A stretch of 64,000 nt of DNA, from positions 3,534,001 through 3,598,000 of the forward strand of contig NZ_CP075682.1 in the NCBI RefSeq assembly GCF_018603435.1, in the 5' to 3' direction. This DNA comes from Chryseobacterium sp. ZHDP1 (GTDB lineage: Bacteria > Bacteroidota > Bacteroidia > Flavobacteriales > Weeksellaceae). Positions 24,417 to 33,101 of this stretch are shown piece after piece; position 1 is the stretch's first letter, and every line of letters starts with the position of its first letter. A program made the translations under genes and the position numbers. The notes below the pieces were generated by a model. That model saw nothing but the letters and a program-made list of their open reading frames with translations, made no database searches and was not told where the DNA came from.

Positions 24417-24590
24417 ATGAAAAATTTAAAATCTTTAAACCGAAAAGAGCTGAAAACAATTTCAGGAGGGCTTTATGAAAACTGCCAAGTTCCTTTAGAA
24501 TACGGAGTCTGTAATCCGGGATATACCTTCTGCAGTAATCCTTATTGTTGTGTACTTGCCCGTAAACCTTATATTTGCATTGATTATTAG
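24417..24590 (+). CDS. Six-cysteine peptide with GG-type leader (bacteriocin-like)
   Basis: This 57-residue peptide is too short for ordinary gene calling but convincing. It has the leader MKNLKSLNRKELKTISGG (1-18), a double-glycine processing leader of the ComC/bacteriocin type, and a 39-residue core with cysteines at 23, 32, 39, 44, 45 and 54 (C-x8-C-x6-C-x4-CC-x8-C). It is also rich in Tyr and Pro. A strong terminator follows directly, so the gene is monocistronic. Such leaders are normally cut by a peptidase-containing ABC transporter; none is present in this window. The activity of the mature peptide is unknown. Confidence 0.82.
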   Translation: MKNLKSLNRKELKTISGGLYENCQVPLEYGVCNPGYTFCSNPYCCVLARKPYICIDY

Positions 24591-24592
24591 AA

Positions 24593-24628
24593 AACCAGGC
24601 TGTCATAATTTTGACAGCCTGTTTTTTT
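24593..24628. terminator. Shared convergent terminator
   Basis: CAGGCTGTCA/TGACAGCCTG (24596-24605 and 24612-24621), flanked by A and T runs. It ends the GG-peptide transcript on the plus strand and overlaps the stop of the minus-strand lipoprotein gene, serving both. Confidence 0.88.
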
Positions 24629-25361
24629 ATTTTTCGTAATACGTTATTTGAATTTTATTATCATGAAGTTTCATAATTCCTTTTTGGGGATGTTGGAAAT
24701 ATAATTCAAGATCATTCTCTGCTTTTTTAACAATAATGGGTTCTGAATAAAAAATCTTTTCAGGAAGTTCAGTTACTGTTTCAAACCGGTTATTTTTTAA
24801 TTCTGAAATGGTTGTTTTTGTTCCGTCAATACCTGAAATTATTGAATACAGTTTTTTGTTATAAACGAAACTTGATATGATGAGAACTCTGGTTGTGTCA
24901 AGAATTTTTTTTGTTCCTAACGTTGATTCTGATTCATATTCCCGAGTTATAATATCGGGATGATAAACCGGAATCTTCTTGGTGATTTCCATTTTTTCAG
25001 GATCTGAAATTTCCAGAATTTCTGAAAATCCCTGCATATGTGCTAAAGAATTCGAAACGTAATATTTTCCGTTTATTTTATTTACAGAAACAGGGCAGGT
25101 TGCTGCGGCATAATGAATGACGTTGTTTTGTCTGTTTTTAAAATAAACAGTTCCTCCCCATTCACCGGAGCAGCTTTTCCGCACTTCGTATTTTTCATCT
25201 TTATAAAGTAATCCGGAAAAGTTGGTTTCCTCTTCTTTTAAATGCTTAAGTTCATCAATAATATTTTTTGAAACATGATTTATTTTTACTTCGAATACGG
25301 AAGATTTATTCTTGCAGCTGATTAATGATAGTAACAATAAAACGTAAGATAATTTTCTCAT
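24627..25361 (-). CDS. Hypothetical lipoprotein, 244 aa
   Basis: I do not recognise this family. It is a lipoprotein (LISC, Cys16) with a beta-rich mature domain (YFKNRQNNVIHYAAATCPVSV, then LAHMQGFSEILEI), reminiscent of a small propeller or sandwich. It contains two further cysteines, Cys59 in KSCSG and one in ATCPV. It lies 12 bp after the broken YciI-like gene and appears to be the last gene of the pncB operon. Confidence 0.75.
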   Translation of the reverse strand: MRKLSYVLLLLSLISCKNKSSVFEVKINHVSKNIIDELKHLKEEETNFSGLLYKDEKYEVRKSCSGEWGGTVYFKNRQNNVIHYAAATCPVSVNKINGKYYVSNSLAHMQGFSEILEISDPEKMEITKKIPVYHPDIITREYESESTLGTKKILDTTRVLIISSFVYNKKLYSIISGIDGTKTTISELKNNRFETVTELPEKIFYSEPIIVKKAENDLELYFQHPQKGIMKLHDNKIQITYYEK

Positions 25362-25373
25362 TGACCTTAGTAA

Positions 25374-25801
25374 TTAAGGATTTTCTTTTGCAATTTCCTC
25401 ATGGTGCTTCAGGTATAAAGGCAGAGCTGCGGATCCATACCATGGCAGGATTTCGTATCCGAAGACTCCTGCTTTTACGGCGGGATCTGTTTTTACCCAT
25501 GATTCTGCTTCTTCTTGGGATTTTGTATTGAAGATGAACATCCCTTCAAAATTTTGTTTGTTATCTGAGGTAAATGGTCCTGCCACTACAACTTTTCCTT
25601 CTTTAGCAAGTTTTCCGATGTTGGCCAAATGTTCTTTCATTAATTCAGCCATTTTTTGTCTTGTCTTCAATTTTTGTAGTTCCTGTCGTTAGCATTACGA
25701 TTACGTACGGCTTCATTCCGTATTTATCGGCTCCCAGTTCTGTAGCCAGTTCTTGATTAAAGAAATAGAGACAAACCTATCAGCAATGAAAATTTTCTCA
25801 T
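25374..25801 (-). pseudogene. YciI-like protein gene broken by two frameshifts
   Basis: The start at 25801 gives a signal peptide MRKFSLLIGLSLFL that hits a TAA at 25759-25757. A +1 shift there restores NQELATELGADKYGMKPYVI...KIEDKTK. A second +1 shift at an A6 run near 25656 joins MAELMKEHLANIGKLAKEGK...VVAGPF...WYGSAALPLYLK, the YciI-type dimeric alpha+beta domain. The pieces are consecutive and read like one intact ancestral gene of about 140 residues. It lies 4 bp after pncB in its operon. Both lesions are in short homopolymers, so a sequencing error is as possible as true decay. Confidence 0.75.
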
Positions 25802-25805
25802 CGTA

Positions 25806-26984
25806 TTACTCTTTTATTCTTAAAAATTCTTTCGCCAATTCAATCATTTTAGGATCTCCGGTATATTTTCCGTGTTCGTCGGATAATTTTACGGTTGGGA
25901 TCCATTCTTTATTCGGAGCCTGAACGCCGATAAGTTTCATGACGATATTCATCGGTTTTAAGCCGACATCGTTGGTAAGATTAGTTCCGATTCCGAAAGA
26001 AACTCCGATTTTTCCTTTGCAGTAATTGGTGATTTCTTCTACTTTTTCAAGATTTAAACCGTCTGAAAAAATAATATATTTGAATAGCGGATTAATGCCA
26101 TGTCTTTCATAATGGGCAATGGTTTTATCTGCGAATTCCAGAGGATCGCCGCTATCGTGACGAACACCATCGAAGAGTTTTGCAAACTTTTTATCAAATT
26201 GCTGAAAGAAAACATCCGTTGTATAGGTATCTGAAAGGGCAACTCCCAAATCTCCGCGGTAAACATCTACCCAGTGTTCCAGAGCCAGTTCGTTTGCCAT
26301 CTTGAAACCATATTCCGCTGCGTGGAACATAAACCATTCATGAGCATGGGTTCCGATAGGTTTTACATTGTATTTCATGGCGAAATGTACATTGGATGAA
26401 CCAATAAATGTAGAATTTTTCTTCTGTGTTAAAGCCTCCATAACCAGATTCTGAACTTTATGAGAGTGTCTTCTTCGGGTTCCGAATTCTGCAAAATTAA
26501 CGCCCAGTTTCGCCAGTGTTTCTGCTTTTTCCAAAGTTTTATTCATCACTACTTCATTGGAGTCTCTTCCCATGTGGTTCATTTCGTAGTGAAGTTCGCT
26601 GATGAGTGCGAGTAAAGGAACTTCCCAAAGAATTGTTCTGTACCAGAGCCCTTCAACCGTTACAGAAAGATCGCTTCCTTCCTGATGAATTTTAACTTCG
26701 GAAGGATCATAATGATAGCCTTCCAAAAAATCTAAGTAGGGAAGATCAATGTAAGGGCAGGTTCTTGCCATGAACTTTTTTTCGTCTTTCGTCAGCTTTA
26801 GTTCTGCCATTTTATCAACGGCTTCTCGTAAAGCTACATCGAAACCTTCAGGAAACTGATGTTTTCCGCGGTTGATGAATTCATATTTCACTACAGAGCT
26901 TGGGAATAATTTTACTACCGCATTCTGCATGGTTATTTTGTAAAAGTCGTTATCTAAAATAGAGTTTAATCGTACGTTGTGCAT
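25806..26984 (-). CDS. pncB: Nicotinate phosphoribosyltransferase
   Basis: This 392-residue enzyme makes nicotinate mononucleotide from nicotinate and PRPP in NAD salvage. Typical blocks are SILDNDFYKITMQNAV at the N-terminus (FYKxTM signature), FAEFGTRRRHS, FIGSSNVHFA, GTHAHEWFM and FDGVRHDSGDP. The start at ATG 26984 is preferred: the frame extends only to a TTG at 27005 that overlaps the promoter. It heads an operon with the YciI-like pseudogene and a lipoprotein gene. Confidence 0.95.
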   Translation of the reverse strand: MHNVRLNSILDNDFYKITMQNAVVKLFPSSVVKYEFINRGKHQFPEGFDVALREAVDKMAELKLTKDEKKFMARTCPYIDLPYLDFLEGYHYDPSEVKIHQEGSDLSVTVEGLWYRTILWEVPLLALISELHYEMNHMGRDSNEVVMNKTLEKAETLAKLGVNFAEFGTRRRHSHKVQNLVMEALTQKKNSTFIGSSNVHFAMKYNVKPIGTHAHEWFMFHAAEYGFKMANELALEHWVDVYRGDLGVALSDTYTTDVFFQQFDKKFAKLFDGVRHDSGDPLEFADKTIAHYERHGINPLFKYIIFSDGLNLEKVEEITNYCKGKIGVSFGIGTNLTNDVGLKPMNIVMKLIGVQAPNKEWIPTVKLSDEHGKYTGDPKMIELAKEFLRIKE

Positions 26985-27002
26985 AATTGTGTAATTTATA
27001 CG

Positions 27003-27010
27003 CAAATATA
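27003..27010 (-). promoter_or_regulatory. -7 element of pncB
   Basis: On the minus strand TATATTTG, a perfect TAnnTTTG, with transcription expected to start near 26996 and a leader of about 12 nt. Confidence 0.65.
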
Positions 27011-27022
27011 GTTATTAAAAAT

Positions 27023-27052
27023 AAAATCACCTAAATGTAAGGTGATTTTTTT
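27023..27052 (-). terminator. Terminator of dps
   Basis: AAAATCACCT/AGGTGATTTT with a 7-nt loop and T-rich flanks, 25 bp past the dps stop. Confidence 0.85.
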
Positions 27053-27076
27053 ACTTTTTAAGGAAAATTTTTTTCT

Positions 27077-27553
27077 TTACTTCCCAAGATAAGAATTGTA
27101 CATCCATACTTCTTTTTCCTGTTCTGTAATGTAGTCACTCATCTGAGAGTTTGTTCCTTCGTCTCCGGCTGCATCAGTAATATCTAAAAGTTCTCTCTGA
27201 AGATCAATAACTACTTTGAATGAATTTAAAATGTTTTCAACACTTTTCGTAGCATCGCTTACTTCCACGCTTTCTTTTATGGTTGATACTTTCAGGTAGT
27301 CTGAATAATTGTGAGCCGGTGTAGCACCCAGTGTTAAAATTCTTTCTGCAATTTCATCAATCTTTAAAACAAGACTGTTGTATAGTTCCTCAAATTTAGG
27401 GTGAAGTGTAAAAAACTGATCTCCTTTAATGTTCCAGTGAGAGCCTCTTGTATTCTGATAAAATACGGAATAGTTAGCTAAAAGAATATTTAATTTTTCT
27501 GAAATCTTTTTGCAGTCGGTTTCTTTAAGACCGATAATGTTGGCGTTTTTCAT
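27077..27553 (-). CDS. dps: Dps family ferritin-like DNA/iron protein
   Basis: This 158-residue subunit of the 12-mer miniferritin oxidises and stores iron and protects DNA from peroxide. The inter-subunit ferroxidase residues are spaced as in the family: His39 (SHWNIKG), His51, Glu55, Asp66 and Glu70 (KIDEIAERI). Position 55 is Glu where Asp is more usual. It is a single gene with its own promoter and terminator. Confidence 0.94.
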   Translation of the reverse strand: MKNANIIGLKETDCKKISEKLNILLANYSVFYQNTRGSHWNIKGDQFFTLHPKFEELYNSLVLKIDEIAERILTLGATPAHNYSDYLKVSTIKESVEVSDATKSVENILNSFKVVIDLQRELLDITDAAGDEGTNSQMSDYITEQEKEVWMYNSYLGK

Positions 27554-27581
27554 ATCTATATTGTAGTTTATTTTTCTGAAA

Positions 27582-27589
27582 CAAAATTA
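27582..27589 (-). promoter_or_regulatory. -7 element of dps
   Basis: On the minus strand TAATTTTG fits TAnnTTTG, about 29 bp before the dps start codon. No clear -33 box is seen. Confidence 0.5.
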
Positions 27590-27938
27590 AGTAAATATTG
27601 TGCCGAAAATGCGGTTTCATGATTGATGATACTTATCTTTGATATTTTTAGAATGAATTTAAATGTGATAGTTTTTGCATTCCAATTTGTGGCACCAATT
27701 TAATAACCTTGTTCTATATACATATTATTATATAGTAAAGTCAAAAATTGTAGATAATGATGCTGGAGCCACTGCTTATTTTAACAATACCCATTTGTAT
27801 TAATAAATAATCTGGAAGAACTTAAAAATAATATCAAAGATTTTCACTGGAATAGGAATGTTCGTGTTGCAATTGTTGATAAACCGTAACTATCTGTTAA
27901 TTAAATTTTAAATAAAAATATTATTTCTATATAACTGC
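27590..27938. other. Intergenic region with a possible decayed coding fragment
   Basis: No intact gene is seen. Reading plus-strand frames, 27809-27889 encodes a 26-residue tail (NLEELKNNIKDFHWNRNVRV...) ending at TAA 27887. An upstream piece in another frame reads KIVDNDAGATAYFNNTHLY before a stop at about 27801. These look like two parts of a degraded protein gene, but the evidence is only amino-acid composition. Confidence 0.35.
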
Positions 27939-27968
27939 TTGTTAATTAAAAAAATATTACTATTTTTG
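27939..27968 (+). promoter_or_regulatory. Promoter of the rpsL operon
   Basis: TTG at 27939-27941, 19 bp, then TATTTTTG at 27961-27968: an exact Bacteroidota promoter. The leader to rpsL is about 17 nt, too short for an elaborate control structure. Confidence 0.8.
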
Positions 27969-27992
27969 CACCCTAAAATAAAAAGCAATTAA

Positions 27993-28406
27993 ATGCCTAC
28001 TATTCAACAATTAGTAAGAAAAGGAAGAGCCACGCTTGCCAAGAAGAGCAAATCGGCTGCCCTAGATTCTTGTCCACAAAGACGTGGTGTATGTACGAGA
28101 GTATATACTACTACACCTAAGAAACCTAACTCTGCACTAAGAAAAGTTGCAAGGGTAAGACTTTCTAACGGTAAAGAAGTGAATGCCTATATCCCGGGCG
28201 AAGGACACAATCTTCAGGAGCACTCGATAGTATTGGTTAGAGGCGGAAGGGTGAAAGACCTACCGGGAGTACGTTACCACATCGTAAGAGGTGCATTAGA
28301 CACTGCAGGTGTAAATGGAAGAACGCAGAGAAGATCGAAGTACGGAGCTAAGAGACCTAAACCAGGTCAGGCACCAGCTGCACCAGCAAAAGGAAAGAAA
28401 AAATAA
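27993..28406 (+). CDS. rpsL: 30S ribosomal protein S12
   Basis: This 137-residue decoding-centre protein heads the str operon. The conserved [16 protein letters not shown] segment around the streptomycin-sensitivity Lys and the GVRYHIVRG motif are intact. The C-terminal tail after KYGAKRPK is extended and Ala/Pro/Lys-rich. It is followed by rpsG after 23 bp. Confidence 0.97.
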   Translation: MPTIQQLVRKGRATLAKKSKSAALDSCPQRRGVCTRVYTTTPKKPNSALRKVARVRLSNGKEVNAYIPGEGHNLQEHSIVLVRGGRVKDLPGVRYHIVRGALDTAGVNGRTQRRSKYGAKRPKPGQAPAAPAKGKKK

Positions 28407-28429
28407 TCATTAAATAAGGTACAGAAACA

Positions 28430-28906
28430 ATGAGAAAGACGAAAGCGAAAAAAAGACCGTTGTTACCAGATCCAAAATTTAATGATCAGTTGGTAACGAG
28501 ATTCGTAAACAATTTAATGCTTGACGGTAAGAAGTCAATCGCATTCAAAATTTTCTATGATGCGTTGGATATCGTAGAAACTAAAAAAGGAGATACTGAG
28601 AAAACAGCCCTTGAAATCTGGAAAGATGCATTAACAAACGTTATGCCTCACGTAGAAGTACGTTCCAGAAGAGTAGGTGGAGCTAACTTCCAGATTCCTA
28701 TGCCAATCAGAGCAGATAGAAAAATTTCTATGGCAATGAAATGGTTAATTAGCTACTCTAAAAAGAGAAATGATAAGTCTATGGCTTTGAAATTGGCTAA
28801 TGAGGTAGTAGCTGCTTCAAGAGAAGAAGGTGCTGCTTTCAAAAAGAAAACAGATACTCACAAAATGGCGGAAGCAAACAAAGCTTTCTCACACTTCAAA
28901 TTCTAA
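28430..28906 (+). CDS. rpsG: 30S ribosomal protein S7
   Basis: This 158-residue primary 16S rRNA-binding protein organises the 30S head. It shows the conserved [17 protein letters not shown] and [16 protein letters not shown] segments and the usual length. It lies between rpsL and fusA (6 bp to fusA), as in most bacteria. Confidence 0.97.
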   Translation: MRKTKAKKRPLLPDPKFNDQLVTRFVNNLMLDGKKSIAFKIFYDALDIVETKKGDTEKTALEIWKDALTNVMPHVEVRSRRVGGANFQIPMPIRADRKISMAMKWLISYSKKRNDKSMALKLANEVVAASREEGAAFKKKTDTHKMAEANKAFSHFKF

Positions 28907-28912
28907 TCTGAA

Positions 28913-31030
28913 ATGGGAAGAGATCTTAAATTTACAAGAAATATTGGTATTGCTGCTCACATTGATGCAGGTAAGACTACCACTACAGAAAGGATTTTAT
29001 TCTATACAGGTGTAAACCACAAAATTGGAGAGGTTCACGATGGTGCTTCTACAATGGACTGGATGGAACAGGAAGCAGAAAGAGGTATTACTATTACTTC
29101 TGCTGCAACTACTTGTAACTGGAATTTCCCAACAGATCAGGGTAAGAAATTACCTGAAACAAAACCTTACCACTTCAACATTATCGATACACCGGGACAC
29201 GTTGACTTCACCGTAGAAGTAAACAGATCTTTGAGAGTATTGGACGGTTTGGTATTCTTATTCTCTGCAGTAGACGGAGTAGAGCCTCAGTCTGAAACCA
29301 ACTGGAGACTTGCTGACAACTACAAAGTTGCGAGAATGGGATTCGTAAACAAAATGGACAGACAGGGTGCTGACTTCTTGAACGTTGTAAAACAAGTAAA
29401 AGAAATGTTAGGATCTAATGCAGTTCCAATCGTTTTACCAATCGGTGCTGAAGAAGATTTCAAAGGAGTTGTAGACTTAATTAAAAACAGAGCGATCATC
29501 TGGGATGAAGCAGGACAGGGAGCAACTTATGAAGTAGTTCCAATTCCTGAAGACATGAAGGATGAAGTTCTTGAATATAGAGAGAAATTAGTAGAAGCTG
29601 TTGCTGATTATGATGAGACTTTGATGGAGAAATTCTTCGAAGATCCGGATTCAATTTCTGAAGAGGAAATCAACGAAGCTTTAAGAAAAGCTACTATCGA
29701 TCTTTCTATCATCCCAATGACTTGTGGATCTTCTTTCAAAAACAAAGGAGTACAGTTCATGCTTGATGCTGTTTGTAAATATCTTCCTTCTCCACTAGAT
29801 AAGGATAATATCAAAGGAACAGATCCAAGAACTGATGCTGATATCGAAAGAAAACCATCTGTTGAGGAGCCTTTCGCTGCATTAGCTTTCAAAATTGCTA
29901 CTGACCCATTCGTAGGTAGATTAGCATTCTTCAGAGCTTATTCAGGAAGATTGGATGCTGGTTCTTATGTATTAAACACAAGATCTGGTAACAAAGAAAG
30001 AATCTCAAGAATCTATCAGATGCACGCAAACAAGCAAAATCCGGTTGAGTATATCGAGGCTGGAGATATTGGTGCAGCTGTAGGATTTAAAGATATTAAA
30101 ACAGGAGATACATTATCTGATGAAAAGAACCCAATTGTTCTAGAATCAATGATCTTCCCAGATCCGGTAATCGGTATCGCTGTTGAGCCTAAAACGAAAG
30201 CTGACCAGGATAAAATGGGTAACGCTTTAGCTAAATTAGCTGAAGAAGATCCAACGTTCCAGGTTAAGACAGACGAGGCTTCAGGACAAACGATCATTTC
30301 TGGTATGGGTGAACTTCACTTGGATATCATCGTAGACCGTATGAGAAGAGAGTTCAAAGTAGAGGTTAACCAAGGTCAGCCGCAAGTAGAATACAAAGAA
30401 GCTCTTACACAAAAAGCTAACCACAGAGAAGTTTACAAAAAGCAGTCTGGAGGTAGAGGTAAGTTCGCAGATATCGTATTCGAAATCGGTCCTGCAGACG
30501 AAGGTAAAACAGGTCTTGAATTCATCAACGAAATTAAAGGAGGTAACATTCCTAAAGAATTTATTCCTTCAGTAGAAAAAGGATTCAGAGAAGCAATGAA
30601 GAACGGTCCTTTAGCTGGATTTGAGGTTGAATCTATGAAGATTACATTGAAAGATGGATCTTACCACCAGGTTGACTCGGATCAGTTATCTTTCGAATTG
30701 GCTGCGAAGTTAGGTTTCAAAGAATCTGGTAGAGCTGCTAAAGCGGTTATCATGGAACCAATCATGAAGCTTGAAGTAGTAACTCCTGAAGAGTACATGG
30801 GTGATATCGTAGGTGACCTTAACAGAAGAAGAGGTACTGTAAACGGTATGGACGACAGAAACAACGCTAAAGTTATCAAGGCTTTCGTTCCGCTTTCTGA
30901 AATGTTTGGTTATGTAACTTCTCTTAGAACGTTATCTTCAGGTAGAGCAACATCTTCTATGGAATTCGAGAAATACGAAGCTGCTCCTACAAACGTTGCT
31001 GAAGAAGTAATCGCTAAGGCTAAAGGTTAA
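28913..31030 (+). CDS. fusA: Elongation factor G
   Basis: This 705-residue translocation GTPase has the G1 loop [12 protein letters not shown], the switch I/II region with [11 protein letters not shown] and DTPGHVDFT, and the NKMD motif. Domains II-V complete the family length. It belongs to the str operon; no tufA gene follows, and rpsJ comes next after 17 bp. Confidence 0.98.
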   Translation: MGRDLKFTRNIGIAAHIDAGKTTTTERILFYTGVNHKIGEVHDGASTMDWMEQEAERGITITSAATTCNWNFPTDQGKKLPETKPYHFNIIDTPGHVDFTVEVNRSLRVLDGLVFLFSAVDGVEPQSETNWRLADNYKVARMGFVNKMDRQGADFLNVVKQVKEMLGSNAVPIVLPIGAEEDFKGVVDLIKNRAIIWDEAGQGATYEVVPIPEDMKDEVLEYREKLVEAVADYDETLMEKFFEDPDSISEEEINEALRKATIDLSIIPMTCGSSFKNKGVQFMLDAVCKYLPSPLDKDNIKGTDPRTDADIERKPSVEEPFAALAFKIATDPFVGRLAFFRAYSGRLDAGSYVLNTRSGNKERISRIYQMHANKQNPVEYIEAGDIGAAVGFKDIKTGDTLSDEKNPIVLESMIFPDPVIGIAVEPKTKADQDKMGNALAKLAEEDPTFQVKTDEASGQTIISGMGELHLDIIVDRMRREFKVEVNQGQPQVEYKEALTQKANHREVYKKQSGGRGKFADIVFEIGPADEGKTGLEFINEIKGGNIPKEFIPSVEKGFREAMKNGPLAGFEVESMKITLKDGSYHQVDSDQLSFELAAKLGFKESGRAAKAVIMEPIMKLEVVTPEEYMGDIVGDLNRRRGTVNGMDDRNNAKVIKAFVPLSEMFGYVTSLRTLSSGRATSSMEFEKYEAAPTNVAEEVIAKAKG

Positions 31031-31047
31031 TATTAAATTAGATTAAA

Positions 31048-31353
31048 ATGTCACAAAGAATCAGAATAAAACTTAAATCTTACGATTACAACTTGGTAGA
31101 TAAATCTGCAGAGAAAATCGTAAAAACGGTAAAGGCTACTGGTGCTGTTGTAAACGGACCAATTCCATTGCCAACCAACAAGAGAATCTTCACAGTGTTG
31201 AGATCTCCACACGTAAACAAGAAAGCAAGAGAGCAGTTCCAGTTATCAGCTCACAAGAGATTGATGGATATCTACTCTTCTTCTTCTAAAACTGTGGATG
31301 CTCTAATGAAGTTAGAACTTCCTTCAGGTGTAGATGTTGAAATTAAAGTGTGA
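31048..31353 (+). CDS. rpsJ: 30S ribosomal protein S10
   Basis: This 101-residue 30S head protein is also part of the NusB-S10 antitermination pair. It contains the typical [28 protein letters not shown] loop. It closes the str transcript, and the usual next gene (rplC) is about 15.4 kb away behind a terminator. Confidence 0.97.
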   Translation: MSQRIRIKLKSYDYNLVDKSAEKIVKTVKATGAVVNGPIPLPTNKRIFTVLRSPHVNKKAREQFQLSAHKRLMDIYSSSSKTVDALMKLELPSGVDVEIKV

Positions 31354-31380
31354 TAATTGCATACTTTGCAATGATTATAT

Positions 31381-31413
31381 AAAATCCGTTCCTTTTGAGG
31401 AGCGGATTTTTTT
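31381..31413 (+). terminator. Terminator after rpsJ
   Basis: AAATCCGTTCC/GGAGCGGATTT with a TTTTGA loop and T7 tail, 28 bp after the rpsJ stop (one T-G wobble). It separates S10 from the rest of the ribosomal cluster. Confidence 0.9.
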
Positions 31414-31476
31414 AGTTTTATCCTTTTTGTGAAGGAAAAGATCTTTGCTGTTATGTATATTTACGAAAATATTCTT

Positions 31477-32313
31477 ATGAAAAAACTCTTACTTTTAACA
31501 GTCTTGCTTTACGTATCTTTATCAGCGCAGACTCATCGGTTTATTTATGATGTAGTTTATCGTCCTGATTCAACTTCTGCTGAAGTAAGGAAAGCCAACT
31601 ATTATCTTGATATTAATCCGGATGAAACATTCTATTATGAAAGATCTTTTTTTGTCAGTGATTCTATAGAAAAAGTTTCCGGCTTAAGGACGTTTAACGG
31701 GAAGGTTACAGATTTGCTCAGTAAAAAGATTAAAACAAAACAATATGTTCTTTACAGTATTCAAAGCTACGATGTTTACAAATTAATAGATGAACCTAAA
31801 ATAAATTGGAAAATTGAAAAGGAAACTAAAGTTTCATCTTCCATTCAAGCTCAGAAAGCTACGGCAATATTTGGGGGCAGAAACTGGATCGCATGGTTTG
31901 CAAAAGACTTTCCTTTTCAGGAAGGACCATATAAATTTCACGGTTTACCGGGAATGATTATTGAAATTTATGATGATAAAGAAAATTATCATTTCTCTCT
32001 GAACAGATCAGAAAACTTAACCGAAACACAGTTGATAAGCTTCTATAAAAATGCAAAATCAAGAGGAATAGAAATTCCATATTCTAAATACAAATCCATG
32101 TTGCTAAGTTATTATCTTGATCCAATAAAATTTATCAATAACGGTGACGTGAAAATTGACGAAAATAACAAATTAGGACTGGATGATGGCAGAATCATTT
32201 ACAAACCGGAAGAACTTCGGCAATATACTTTTGATGAACAGCATAGAATTAAAAAATATAATAATCCAATTGAAGTGGATAAAGCAGTGAAGTACCCTGA
32301 AGTAAAAAAATAA
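31477..32313 (+). CDS. GLPGLI family exported protein (1)
   Basis: This 278-residue secreted protein has a signal peptide (about 1-18, SLSAQ) and the family hallmark GPYKFHGLPGMIIEI (about 165-180), after a GRNWIAWFAKDFPF segment. GLPGLI proteins are widespread in Bacteroidota with unknown function. The start at ATG 31477 is chosen because it begins the signal peptide. A related gene lies at 45712, at the other end of the same inter-ribosomal segment. Confidence 0.88.
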   Translation: MKKLLLLTVLLYVSLSAQTHRFIYDVVYRPDSTSAEVRKANYYLDINPDETFYYERSFFVSDSIEKVSGLRTFNGKVTDLLSKKIKTKQYVLYSIQSYDVYKLIDEPKINWKIEKETKVSSSIQAQKATAIFGGRNWIAWFAKDFPFQEGPYKFHGLPGMIIEIYDDKENYHFSLNRSENLTETQLISFYKNAKSRGIEIPYSKYKSMLLSYYLDPIKFINNGDVKIDENNKLGLDDGRIIYKPEELRQYTFDEQHRIKKYNNPIEVDKAVKYPEVKK

Positions 32314-32452
32314 TATTGAAATATAAATAACATCAGGAATATCATCAGGAATATCATTTGGATAATTAATCTAGCGGATATAAAAATTACAATTTTACAT
32401 TGGCTTTTCGGCGGAGTTTTTGATGCTTATTAACTTACTAATACAAAGAAAA

Positions 32453-32938
32453 ATGGCAAGATCAGGCAAAAGTTTTTTCGAAAAATTCTCAGATTGGGCA
32501 ACAAAATTTACAGGGAGTTCTTACGCTTTCATCGGGGCGACCTTAATCGTGATTATATGGGCCGTTTTGGGACCTGTTTTTAACTATTCCGAAACATGGC
32601 AGCTCGTTATAAATACAGGGACAACCATTATCACTTTTCTCATGGTATTTTTAATTCAGAAAGCACAGAATAAAGATTCCAAAGCCATTCAGATCAAATT
32701 AAATGAATTGATCGCGGCTAACGAAAAAGCCAGCAACAGAATTGTAGATATTGAAGATTTAACGGAAAAAGAGCTCGATCAGCTTCATTATTATTATGAA
32801 AAGTTAGCGGATTTTGCAGAAGAGGATGATGATATCCATTCTTCACATTCGATTGATGCTGCTAAAATAAATCAGGATCGTAAGCATAATGCTTTCAGAA
32901 AAAAACATGAAGAATGGTTGCAGAAACAGAAACCATGA
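32453..32938 (+). CDS. Low-affinity iron permease-like membrane protein
   Basis: This 161-residue protein has two transmembrane helices (about 22-44 and 52-72) around the ALIVIIWAVLGPVFNYSETWQLVINTGTTIITFLMVFLIQ-type core, then a cytoplasmic acidic/coiled tail (KIQLKLNELI...). This matches the bacterial family annotated as low-affinity iron permease. Actual iron transport has not been shown for most members. The start at ATG 32453 is used; the frame extends 11 residues upstream to a TTG. Confidence 0.8.
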   Translation: MARSGKSFFEKFSDWATKFTGSSYAFIGATLIVIIWAVLGPVFNYSETWQLVINTGTTIITFLMVFLIQKAQNKDSKAIQIKLNELIAANEKASNRIVDIEDLTEKELDQLHYYYEKLADFAEEDDDIHSSHSIDAAKINQDRKHNAFRKKHEEWLQKQKP

Positions 32939-33074
32939 CAAAAATAGAATGAGTTTATTTTTATGTTAAATTAATAAAATGAATAATACTTTATATTTTT
33001 AATAGTTCAAGGATATTTTATAGTTAAAATTTAAAATAATTTACAGCTATAGATGTAAATATGGTAATAAATCC

Positions 33075-33082
33075 TAAATTTG
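33075..33082 (+). promoter_or_regulatory. -7 element of the metalloprotease gene
   Basis: TAAATTTG matches TAnnTTTG, placing transcription start about 13 nt before the ATG at 33102. Confidence 0.65.
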
Positions 33083-33101
33083 CCTTTCTAAAATTATTTT
33101 A

